A DNA stretch of 64,000 nucleotides from Streptomyces spinosisporus (lineage in GTDB: Bacteria; Actinomycetota; Actinomycetes; Streptomycetales; Streptomycetaceae), in NCBI RefSeq assembly GCF_022698145.1, contig NZ_JALDAX010000003.1, positions 434,001 through 498,000 of the forward strand. Reading direction: 5' to 3'. Below, piece after piece: positions 42,132-50,124 of the stretch (its first letter is position 1; each line of letters opens with the position of its first letter). The notes under the pieces are model-generated. The model saw nothing but the letters and a program-made list of their open reading frames with translations. It made no database searches and was not told the origin of the DNA. The translations under genes and the position numbers were made by a program.

Positions 42132-43502
42132 ATGACCCTGTGGACTTCCCTGGAACCCGCCTCCGCGACCGTGGACCCGGGTGGCAGCACGCGCGTACGG
42201 CTGCGGCTGCGCAACACCGGCGACGTCGTGGACGAGTACCGCTTCGAGCCCGTCGGGTCGATCGCGCCGTGGACGACGGTGGAACCGCAGACGCTGCGGC
42301 TGTACCCGGGCACGACGGGCACAGTGGACCTCACCTTCGCGCCCCCGCGCACTCCGGACGCGGTGGCCGGCCCGAACCCGTACGCGGTCCGGATCTCGCC
42401 GACCGAGCACCCGGAGGCGACGACCGTCCCCGAGGGGAACCTGACGATCACCCCGTTCACCGAGGTGCGCGCCGAACTCGTCCCGCCCACCGTCAAGGGG
42501 CGGTTCCGGGGGCGCCCCCGCCTGGCCGTCGACAACCTCGGCAACACCAAGCTGATGGCCTCGATCAGCGGCAACGACAACGGCGACCAGCTGTCGTACG
42601 AGATCTTCCCGAGCAACGTACAGATCGAGCCGGGCCGCGCGGCGTTCGTGAGGACGACGCTCAAGCCGCGCCAGATCATGTGGTTCGGCGGCAAGGAGCA
42701 GCGGCCGTACACGCTGAACGTCGTGCGCTCGGGCGCCAACCCCCTGCCGGTGGAGGGGACTTACGTCCAGCGAGGCTTCCTGCCCCGCTGGCTCGCCACC
42801 TTCCTCGGCGTCTTCACGGCCCTGGCGATCACCTTCGTGATGCTGTGGATCGCCTACAAGCCCGCCGTCAACACGGGCGCCACGGAGAAGCAGGTCGAGG
42901 CCGCCAACACGCTCGCGCCCGCGCCGTCACCCAGCCCGGCGCTGTCCACGGCCCCGACTCCGTCCTCAACCCCCTTGGCCCCCACCGGCGGTGACACCGA
43001 CGACGACACCGACACTGGCGGTTCGGGCGGCGGAGGCGGAGGCGGGGGTGCTCCGGCCCCGGCCAAGAAGAACACCGCCAAGCCCGAGAAGTCGGCAACG
43101 CCCGTGCCGGGTCAGCTCATCATCGGGCAGGGCTCCGACCGCTGCATCGACGTCACCGACGCGCAGAACGGCGTGGGCAAGGACGGCAAGCAGCTGCAGA
43201 TCTGGGACTGCGCCGGATCGGCCAACCAGAAGTGGGACTTCCGCGGTGACGGCACCGTGCGCTCGCTCGGTATGTGCATGGACGTCGCGTGGGGCTCCAA
43301 GGAGGACGGGGCGCACATCCAGTTGGCGCGGTGCAGCGGCAACCCCGCCCAGCAGTTCGTGCTGAGCCAGGCGGGGGACCTGGTGAACCCGCAGGCCGAC
43401 AAGTGCGTGGACGTCGTGGACAACAAGACCGGCAACGGCGCCAAGCTCCAGCTGTGGACCTGCGCCGGCACCCCCAACCAGAAGTGGCGCGTGCAGGACT
43501 GA
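42132..43502 (+). CDS. Membrane protein: cytoplasmic Ig-like domains, one TM helix, ricin-type lectin domain
   Basis: This 456-residue tandem paralogue of the previous gene has the same Ig-like region and membrane helix (residues 1-250, few differences). Its C-terminal domain is instead a ricin B beta-trefoil (about 328-456) with three subdomains carrying NQKWDF, AQQFVL and NQKWRV and the CIDV/CMDV/CVDV cysteine strands. It begins five bases after the upstream stop. Extracytoplasmic sugar binding (wall glycan) is likely. It converges with the AAA ATPase gene across 28 bases. The shared 5' halves suggest recent duplication or gene conversion with a swapped 3' module. Confidence 0.83.
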   Translation: MTLWTSLEPASATVDPGGSTRVRLRLRNTGDVVDEYRFEPVGSIAPWTTVEPQTLRLYPGTTGTVDLTFAPPRTPDAVAGPNPYAVRISPTEHPEATTVPEGNLTITPFTEVRAELVPPTVKGRFRGRPRLAVDNLGNTKLMASISGNDNGDQLSYEIFPSNVQIEPGRAAFVRTTLKPRQIMWFGGKEQRPYTLNVVRSGANPLPVEGTYVQRGFLPRWLATFLGVFTALAITFVMLWIAYKPAVNTGATEKQVEAANTLAPAPSPSPALSTAPTPSSTPLAPTGGDTDDDTDTGGSGGGGGGGGAPAPAKKNTAKPEKSATPVPGQLIIGQGSDRCIDVTDAQNGVGKDGKQLQIWDCAGSANQKWDFRGDGTVRSLGMCMDVAWGSKEDGAHIQLARCSGNPAQQFVLSQAGDLVNPQADKCVDVVDNKTGNGAKLQLWTCAGTPNQKWRVQD

Positions 43503-43530
43503 GGTTCAGGTGACGGCGGGGGCGCCGGAG

Positions 43531-45558
43531 TCACCAGGCGCCCTCGCCCGGCACCAGCCGTCCCGCCTTGCGGTACTCGCGGCGGGCCCCCTCCAGCAGA
43601 TCCGCCGAGGTGACGAGGCCGTCGCGTCCGGCGGCGAGATACGCCGCGGTCACCACGGCGCTGCGGATCGAGCCGCCCGCGAGCTCGAAGTCCGCTGCCA
43701 CCGAGCCCAGTTGGACGTCCTCGGCGCACGGTACGTGGGACAGGCTGTGCTGCCACAGCGCAAGCCGCTGCTCGCGGTCCGGGAACGGGAAGTCGACGAC
43801 CAGGTCCAGCCGCCGGGTGAAGGCCTCGTCGATGTTGGCGCGCAGATTGGTGGTGAGCAGCGCGATCCCGTCGAAGGACTCAAGACGCTGGAGCAGATAG
43901 GCGCTCTCCATGTTGGCGTACCGGTCGTGCGAGTCCTTCACCTCGGACCGCTTGCCGAAGACGGCGTCGGCCTCGTCGAAGAGGAGCACGGCATCGGTCC
44001 GGTCGGCCTCGGTGAAGATGCGCTCCAGGTTCTTCTCGGTCTCGCCGACGTACTTGTCGACCACCGAGGACAGCTGAACGACATAGAGGTCCAGGCCCAG
44101 TTCGGCGGCCACGACCTCGGCGGACAGGGTCTTTCCCGTGCCCGACTCGCCGGCGAACAGGCCGAGCACCCCCCGGCCCCGGCCGCCACCCGCGCTGAGC
44201 CGCCAGTCGCCGAGGACCCGGTCGCGATGGCGGGCGCGCAGGGCGAGTTCGTGCAGCTGGGCGAGAGGCCGTTCGGGCAGCACCAGGTCGTGCCAGTCGA
44301 CGGCGGGCCGGATGCGGCGGGCGTGCTGTTCGAGGCCCGACGCGGACTGCTGGCGGGCGGCGAGACGCAGATGGGCAGGGGTGAGCGGGCCGCCGTCGAA
44401 GTGGGCGAGGCTCCGGGCCGCGAGCACGGCGCGGGCGATGCGGTCGCCGGGGAGGTGGTACGGGGCGACGGTGGCGGCCAGGTCGAAGTCCACCTCCTCG
44501 CCCAGTGCGGCCGACCAGGCGCGCAGCGCACCCGTGTGCTGCGGGGGCACGTCCAGGGCGAGGGGGTCCTCGTCGCACCAGTGGGGGTCGTAGGGGCGGG
44601 GACCGGCGATCAGGACGGGTACGTCCCTCGCGTCCGCCAACTCCCGGATCAGCGCGGCCGGTTGTTGGGGCAGGCCGGTGACGACCACGGCCAGACCGCG
44701 CAGCCGGGCCTCCCGCAGCACGTCGGGGACGCGGTCCTCGGGGCCGGTGAACCGCAGCGCCGGAACGCCGGCGAGGTGCAGCGCCGCGGCGGCGCAGGCG
44801 AGCCCGTCGCCCTCGCGGCGCTCGCGGAGATACGCGGTGAGCGGGGAGCCGTCGGCAAGTCGGGCCGCCAGCCGGTGCACGAAGCGCCCGAACTCGTCGT
44901 CCGACCCTGGCGGTTGGTCGTCGTACGGCCGCGAAGGCGTCGGCAACGCGTGCACGTGTCCGGTCAGCGACGCGTCCGGTGTGTCGTCGCCGAGCAGATG
45001 CGCCACGAGCCGGTCCGGTGCCCGCAACGAGCGGCTGAGGAAGGGCCGTTCGGGCTCCTCCACGGTGAGCAGCCCGAGCCGGCACAGCGGTGCCGTGGCA
45101 TGCAGCCGGGCCCGGGCGCCCGGCGAGTGGAGGGGAGCGCCGACCAGGTCGAGGGCGAGCGAGACGGTGGCCCGGCGCCTGCTGACGTCGTCGTTGAGAT
45201 AGCCGTACAGCGGCTCGAAGGTGCGGTCCAGATCGGGGGCGAGCGCGATGAGCAGCAGCGCCGCGTCGAGCTCGGTCAGCCCCAGCCGCCCGGACAGCTC
45301 CGCCAGCCGGTCGTAGGGCTGCCCGGCAGGGGAGGGCAGGACCGGAACCGGCAGCAGCGGCTCGACCGGCCGCAGCAGATGCCGTACGGCCTCCTCCGAC
45401 AGATACAGGCCGCGCAGGGGGTCACCGGCCGTGGGATCGTCGGCGGAGCGGTGCTCCACGAGCAGGGTGACCTGCTCCCGCAGGGCGTGGAGCCGGGCGA
45501 CGAGGGCGGCGGCGGGATCCTGGTCCGTGGTCTCGTACGCCGGTGTCTGCGTGGTCAC
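43531..45558 (-). CDS. CIS AAA+ ATPase (Afp15-like)
   Basis: The 675-residue protein has an N-terminal winged-helix-containing region (RLAELSGRLGLTELDAALLL) and a C-terminal AAA+ domain. That domain has Walker A GESGTGKTL (about 468-476), Walker B LLFDEADAVFG, and an arginine-finger region FTRRLDLVVDFPFPDREQR. It is the ATPase found in every Afp/PVC-type locus and needed for particle assembly. Start GTG 45558 overlaps the stop of the cap gene (GTGA). The pair forms its own minus-strand operon, facing the lectin gene. Confidence 0.92.
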   Translation of the reverse strand: MTTQTPAYETTDQDPAAALVARLHALREQVTLLVEHRSADDPTAGDPLRGLYLSEEAVRHLLRPVEPLLPVPVLPSPAGQPYDRLAELSGRLGLTELDAALLLIALAPDLDRTFEPLYGYLNDDVSRRRATVSLALDLVGAPLHSPGARARLHATAPLCRLGLLTVEEPERPFLSRSLRAPDRLVAHLLGDDTPDASLTGHVHALPTPSRPYDDQPPGSDDEFGRFVHRLAARLADGSPLTAYLRERREGDGLACAAAALHLAGVPALRFTGPEDRVPDVLREARLRGLAVVVTGLPQQPAALIRELADARDVPVLIAGPRPYDPHWCDEDPLALDVPPQHTGALRAWSAALGEEVDFDLAATVAPYHLPGDRIARAVLAARSLAHFDGGPLTPAHLRLAARQQSASGLEQHARRIRPAVDWHDLVLPERPLAQLHELALRARHRDRVLGDWRLSAGGGRGRGVLGLFAGESGTGKTLSAEVVAAELGLDLYVVQLSSVVDKYVGETEKNLERIFTEADRTDAVLLFDEADAVFGKRSEVKDSHDRYANMESAYLLQRLESFDGIALLTTNLRANIDEAFTRRLDLVVDFPFPDREQRLALWQHSLSHVPCAEDVQLGSVAADFELAGGSIRSAVVTAAYLAAGRDGLVTSADLLEGARREYRKAGRLVPGEGAW

Positions 45559-46238
45559 TCGGCCGGACCCGCCCCCCGCTCGCGCCGGGCGATCCGGCGG
45601 GCGCTGCGGGCCGCCTCCACCTGGGCGGGCCGGTGGGCGCGCTCCTCCGTGACCGGCGCGGTCTCGTCCCCGGTGCGGACACGGACCGCTGCGCCCTCGG
45701 TGACGGGCGGGCCGGCGTCGTACTCGGGGTAGGCCGGGAACGGCGCGGTGATCACGAGGTCGAGGGACGGCTTGAGCTCGCCGCCGAGGGCGGTCCAGAT
45801 CTCCGCCATGGAACGGGCCTCCGTCTGGATGCCCGCCACCGACACCGGCACCGTGAGCCCCAACTCGCCCAGGGCGCCCGGCAGTTCCGAGGGGGCGAGC
45901 AGCTCGCGCGGGATCAGCGTGGCCAGCACCGCGGACAGCAGCCGGTGTTCGTCCTGCGGCTGCTTCGTCCACGCCGTCAGCAGATACGACAGCCGGAACC
46001 AGCGCGGCGGCTGACGGCGCTTGACCACCACGTCCCGCTCGTCGTGCACCGGGACGTGTCCGCGCTGACGGCGGTTGATGTCCTCGCGGATGTCGTACAG
46101 GTAGGCGTTGATGGTGGGGGAGTTGCGCCGGGCCGCCCAGTCGCGGGTCGGGGCGTCGAAGGCGACGTCGATGCCGGAGCCCGCCAGCGCACCGCCGCCG
46201 AGGAGGCCCTTGAGGACCTCGTCCACCTCGTGGATCAC
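45555..46238 (-). CDS. Pvc16/DUF4255 family CIS cap protein (Afp16-like)
   Basis: The 227-residue protein has the DUF4255/Pvc16 N-terminal pattern: DVAFDAPTRDWAARRNSPTI, NAYLYDIREDINRRQ, and RPPRWFRLSYLLTAWT. Afp16 ends the tail and sets the length of sheath and tube. The C-terminal 60 residues are charged and variable. Start GTG 46238 follows GGGAG. It is coupled to the AAA ATPase. Confidence 0.88.
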   Translation of the reverse strand: MIHEVDEVLKGLLGGGALAGSGIDVAFDAPTRDWAARRNSPTINAYLYDIREDINRRQRGHVPVHDERDVVVKRRQPPRWFRLSYLLTAWTKQPQDEHRLLSAVLATLIPRELLAPSELPGALGELGLTVPVSVAGIQTEARSMAEIWTALGGELKPSLDLVITAPFPAYPEYDAGPPVTEGAAVRVRTGDETAPVTEERAHRPAQVEAARSARRIARRERGAGPAE

Positions 46239-46390
46239 CGTGTTGCTCCCGCCCCGCGGTGCCGGTCACCGCACGAAACCTGCCGCCGTACCCGATCCTG
46301 CCTCCGCCCGGGCCGTCCGAGCAGGCACGCAGGGGACGGCCGAGGGGCGGACCGCGCTGCCCAAGAGGGCGGCGCGGGCTGCCCGTTCGA

Positions 46391-47059
46391 TCAGATGTAG
46401 CCTTCCCGGAGGGCATACGCGACCGCGTGCGCCCGGTTGCGCAGGTGCAGTCGGGTGGTCAGCCCGTGGATCACGTTCTTGACCGTGCGTTCGGAGTAGG
46501 ACAGCTTGCCGGCGATCTCTCCGGTGTCGAGCCCCTCGGCGACCAGACGCAGCACGTCCACCTCGCGCGGGTTCAGCCCCGAGGACGGGCCGCCGCTGTG
46601 GCCCGCGGCGCTGCGGTGCAGCGCACCCACCTGGCTGATCAGCCGGCCCAGCAGATCCGCGGGCAGATCCCCGTCACCGCGCGCGGCGGCGAGCACGGCC
46701 TGCACCAGCCGGGTCGCGGTGGCCTCGTGCCGCCACACGATCGCGCCGACCCCGCACTCGATGACCTCCAGCAGTTCGCTCTCCCGCAGGGAGCCGACCA
46801 CCAGCACGGCCCGCGCGCCCTCGCTGCGCACCAGACGGCGCAGCCGGGTCAGACCGGCCTCGTCCAGCACGTCGTCCACGAGCAGCGCCACCGTGCCGGG
46901 GCCCGACGCGCTCTCCTCACGGAGCTCGATCTCCGGGAACCGGCGCAGCTGGCCGGTCGCGCCCTCGCGCAGGATCGGGTCGAGGGCGTGCACCGCCACC
47001 GGTATCCGCTCCGGCGCTTCGGCCGTCCCGGATCGCGTGGTCCCCGATGAGCTGAGCAA
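46391..47059 (-). CDS. LuxR-type response-regulator-like protein
   Basis: The C-terminal 65 residues are a LuxR/FixJ helix-turn-helix (LNPREVDVLRLVAEGLDTGE, then IAGKLSYSERTVKNVIHGL). The N-terminal half resembles a receiver domain (VAVHALDPILREG, VALLVDDVLDE, VLVVGSLRE), but no standard phosphorylation Asp pair is obvious. The TTG at 47059 with GGGGGA upstream was chosen, giving 222 residues; a TTG at 47152 would add 31 residues of unlikely composition. It lies beside the CIS cap/ATPase operon and divergently from the larger regulator, so it is a probable CIS regulator. Confidence 0.78.
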   Translation of the reverse strand: MLSSSGTTRSGTAEAPERIPVAVHALDPILREGATGQLRRFPEIELREESASGPGTVALLVDDVLDEAGLTRLRRLVRSEGARAVLVVGSLRESELLEVIECGVGAIVWRHEATATRLVQAVLAAARGDGDLPADLLGRLISQVGALHRSAAGHSGGPSSGLNPREVDVLRLVAEGLDTGEIAGKLSYSERTVKNVIHGLTTRLHLRNRAHAVAYALREGYI

Positions 47060-47121
47060 GCGTTTCCCCCATGTCCATGTGCCGTCCACCTCGGTGGGGC
47101 CGGTGACAGGTGTGCGCTGTT

Positions 47122-47133
47122 CACACTCGTGTG
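47122..47133. promoter_or_regulatory. CACACTCGTGTG near-palindrome between the two LuxR-type genes
   Basis: CACAC (47122-47126) and GTGTG (47129-47133) flank TC in the 269-base divergent gap. LuxR-type dimers bind such sites, so it may be an operator shared by both regulators. Confidence 0.3.
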
Positions 47134-47328
47134 GCGAGAGGGACGGAGGCAATCGTGGAGCACCACGACAGACACCACGAGATCCGCGGTACGACCACCA
47201 CGACCGTGCCGGGCGGTGCGGTTCCCGGATGGCCGGTTCCGGTCGCCGTGGGACTTGTCACGCCACCGCGGGGCGGCCGGGGTCGTCCTCGACAGCGGTA
47301 CACGTCATGTCCGAGCCAGGAGGCACAG

Positions 47329-50124
47329 ATGTCCGAAGCGCCGCCCGAGCAGCCGCGCGAACACCGCGACGCCGTCGCGCTGCTGGCGGACGCCGCCGCC
47401 CGCGCCCGGTCCGGCGCGGGCGGCCTGGTGCTGCTGCGCGGGGCCACCGGCACGGGCCGCACCACGGTTCTGGAGAGCGTGGCGCAGGACGCCGCCGCGC
47501 ACGGCATGCGCGTGCTGCGCGCCCGCTGCGCCCCGGCCGACACCACGGTGCCCTTCTCCGCCGTACTCCAACTCCTCAACCGATTACCGGACTTCGCGCC
47601 CCCCGACGCACTACCGCGGGGCAGTGAACGCGAAACCGGTACGTGGCTACGGCGGTTGCTGCACGAGCACGCCGACACCGCACCCCTGCTGCTCGCCGTC
47701 GACGACGTCCACCTCGCCGACGCACCCTCCTACCGCTGGCTGGTGGAGACCGCCCGCAACGTCGACCTCTCCGCCCTGCCCATCCTGCTGGCCGTCGCCG
47801 AACGCAGCCAGTACGACATCGACCCGCCCGCCCCGGGTTTCAGCCACACCCTGTCGCCCGCCCTCCTGCACACCCACACCCTCGCCCCCCTCACCGCGCA
47901 GTCGGCGGCCGCACTGGTGCGCGCCGAGTTCCCCGGCGCCCCCGGCCCCTGGGTCGCCGACTGCGTACGGGCCGCCGGAGGCAGCCCCCTCCTGCTGCGC
48001 GCGCTCCTCGACGACCTGGGCGGACCCGTGGACCGCCCGGTCGTGCCCGAGACGTCCGCGGCCCTCTACCCGGGCGGGTACCCGGCCGCCGTCTCGTGGT
48101 GGCTGGACAGCGCGGGCCCCGGTACGACGGAGGTCGCACGCGCCCTCGCCGCGCTCGACGAGGGGTGGGAGCGGGGCGGCGGCGTCCTCGGCCGGCCCGC
48201 CGAGGACCTCGGGGGACTGCTCGCCGAACTGGCCGGGGCCGATCCCGCACGGGTGGCGGGCTGGCTCACCGCCATGACCGGGCTCGGCCTGCTGCGCCCC
48301 GACCCGCGCGGCCGACCGCGCTACGCCCACCCCCTGCTGCGCGACGCGGTGCTCACCGGCGTCCCCGTGACCCGGCGGCGGGCCGCACACCGCGCCGCCG
48401 CCGAGGCGATGCTGCACCGGGGCGCCCCCACCGAGACCGTCGCCCGCCAACTCCTGCTGTCCGACCCGGTGGACGACCTGTGGGCGTCATCGGTCCTCCA
48501 GGACGGCGCCTCGCTCGCCCTGCGCGACGACCGCCCCGACGACGCCGTCGCCTATCTGCGCCGGGCCCTCGACGAGCCGCTGCACGACACCCGCCGCCAG
48601 CGGCTGCTGACCGAGCTGGGCTCCCTGGAGGTCGCGGGCCGCACGTCCTCGGCCGGTATCCCGCGGCTCACCGAGGCGCTGCGGCTGCCCGGCACCCCGC
48701 AGGACCGGGTGCGGGCCGCGCTGGCCCTCGGCACCGCGCTCGCCGGGCGCGGGAAGGCCCGCGCGGCGGTGGAGGTGCTGCGCACGGTGGACGAGGAACT
48801 CGCCGGTCACCCCGATCTCGCCGGCACCCTGCAGAGCGCCTCCGCGCTGCTGTCCGACCAGGACCAGACCGTCCGCCGGGAGGTGTACCGCCGGATCTCC
48901 GACACCGCCGAACACACGCCGGAACTGGTCGGCCCGGCCACCCGCGCCCTGCTCGTGCGCTACGCCGCCACCGCCGGGCTGACCTCGGCCGCCGAGGCGA
49001 TGCAGCGGGTGCGCACCCTGCTCGCCGAACCGGCCGACCCGCTGACCGAGCCGTTCCTGGTCGGCACGGCCGCCGCGATCGCCCAGTGGGCCGACGAGCT
49101 CGACGAGGCGGAACGGCTCGTGGAACGCGGCCTGGCGGGCCAGCGCCCCGGCCTGCTGCACCCCATGCACCAGGCCCTCCTCAACACCCGCGCCGACATC
49201 GCGGCGGCTCGCGGCGCGTACGGCCGACTGCCGTCCGAGCCGCCCCTGCCGCCCGTCACCGGCCCCTCCAACGAGCACGCGCACACCCTGATCGCGCTGG
49301 TGGAGTGCGACCGCAGGGCCGAGGCCCGCCGCCTCGCGGACGGCTTCGACCTGTACGAGGCGCCCGACTCCTGGGAGTTGAACCGGTTCCTGTACGCACG
49401 GGGGGTACAGCGAGCCGCCGACGGCGACCGGGCCGCCGCCCTGCACGACTTCCTGGAGTGCGGCCGCCGCCAGTCGGCCCGGGACGTGGTCAGCCCGGTC
49501 GTCACACCGTGGCGCACCGCCGCCGCCGAGTGCCTCCTCGCGCTCGGCGACCCGCGGAAGGCGCTCCAACTGGCGGAGGAGGAGCTGCGGTTGGCCCGTG
49601 AATGGGGCACGCCCCGCACCGTGGGCCGCGCCCTGCGCACCCTGGCCACCGCCACCGGCGGCCGCCGCGGACGGGAACTGGCCGAGGAGGCCGTACGACT
49701 GCTGCGGGACGCCCCGGCCGCCACGGAGCCGGAACTGGTGGCAGCGCTCATCGCGCAGGGCCGCCTGCTGACCGCTGCCGGGGAGAGCGCGCGGGCCCGC
49801 GAGTGTCTGCGCGACGCGGCCGAACGCGCCGAACGGCTGGGCGCGTTGCGCCTGCGCACCCTCGCCGGGGACGCCCTGCGCGAGGGCGGCGCCCGCCGCC
49901 CCACCCTCGTCCGCACCGGCTCCGGCTCCCTCACCGGCAGCGAACTGCGCATCGCCCAGCTCGCCGCCGACGGCCGCACCAACACCGAGATCGCGGGCCT
50001 GCTGCACCTGGCCCGCCGCACCGTGGAGACCCATCTCACCAGCACGTACAAGAAGTTGGGCATACGACGCCGGGGCGAGCTGCGCGAGGCGCTGGGCGCG
50101 GGCGGGGTGACGGCCGCGGGCTAA
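47329..50124 (+). CDS. Large ATP-binding LuxR (LAL) regulator with a TTA codon
   Basis: The 931-residue regulator has an N-terminal P-loop (GATGTGRTT, 38-46, with Arg in place of the usual Lys), a Walker B (LLLAVDDVHLAD), a long helical-repeat middle and a C-terminal LuxR helix-turn-helix (SELRIAQLAADGRTNTEIAG, then RRTVETHLTSTYKKLG). LAL proteins activate pathways in response to small molecules. Start ATG 47329 has AGGAGG six bases upstream. Codon 86 is TTA, implying bldA control. It is next to the CIS locus and ends in a 3-base overlap with the convergent giant gene, making it a candidate CIS activator. Confidence 0.88.
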   Translation: MSEAPPEQPREHRDAVALLADAAARARSGAGGLVLLRGATGTGRTTVLESVAQDAAAHGMRVLRARCAPADTTVPFSAVLQLLNRLPDFAPPDALPRGSERETGTWLRRLLHEHADTAPLLLAVDDVHLADAPSYRWLVETARNVDLSALPILLAVAERSQYDIDPPAPGFSHTLSPALLHTHTLAPLTAQSAAALVRAEFPGAPGPWVADCVRAAGGSPLLLRALLDDLGGPVDRPVVPETSAALYPGGYPAAVSWWLDSAGPGTTEVARALAALDEGWERGGGVLGRPAEDLGGLLAELAGADPARVAGWLTAMTGLGLLRPDPRGRPRYAHPLLRDAVLTGVPVTRRRAAHRAAAEAMLHRGAPTETVARQLLLSDPVDDLWASSVLQDGASLALRDDRPDDAVAYLRRALDEPLHDTRRQRLLTELGSLEVAGRTSSAGIPRLTEALRLPGTPQDRVRAALALGTALAGRGKARAAVEVLRTVDEELAGHPDLAGTLQSASALLSDQDQTVRREVYRRISDTAEHTPELVGPATRALLVRYAATAGLTSAAEAMQRVRTLLAEPADPLTEPFLVGTAAAIAQWADELDEAERLVERGLAGQRPGLLHPMHQALLNTRADIAAARGAYGRLPSEPPLPPVTGPSNEHAHTLIALVECDRRAEARRLADGFDLYEAPDSWELNRFLYARGVQRAADGDRAAALHDFLECGRRQSARDVVSPVVTPWRTAAAECLLALGDPRKALQLAEEELRLAREWGTPRTVGRALRTLATATGGRRGRELAEEAVRLLRDAPAATEPELVAALIAQGRLLTAAGESARARECLRDAAERAERLGALRLRTLAGDALREGGARRPTLVRTGSGSLTGSELRIAQLAADGRTNTEIAGLLHLARRTVETHLTSTYKKLGIRRRGELREALGAGGVTAAG
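47584..47586 (+). other. TTA leucine codon in the LAL regulator
   Basis: In-frame CGA TTA CCG encodes Arg85-Leu86-Pro87. It ties expression of the presumed CIS regulator to the bldA tRNA and so to development. Confidence 0.88.

Noticed and set aside
25013..47059. Defective prophage
   Set aside because: There are no capsid, portal, terminase, integrase or lysis genes. The AAA ATPase, cap protein and DUF4157 cargo fit a contractile injection system.
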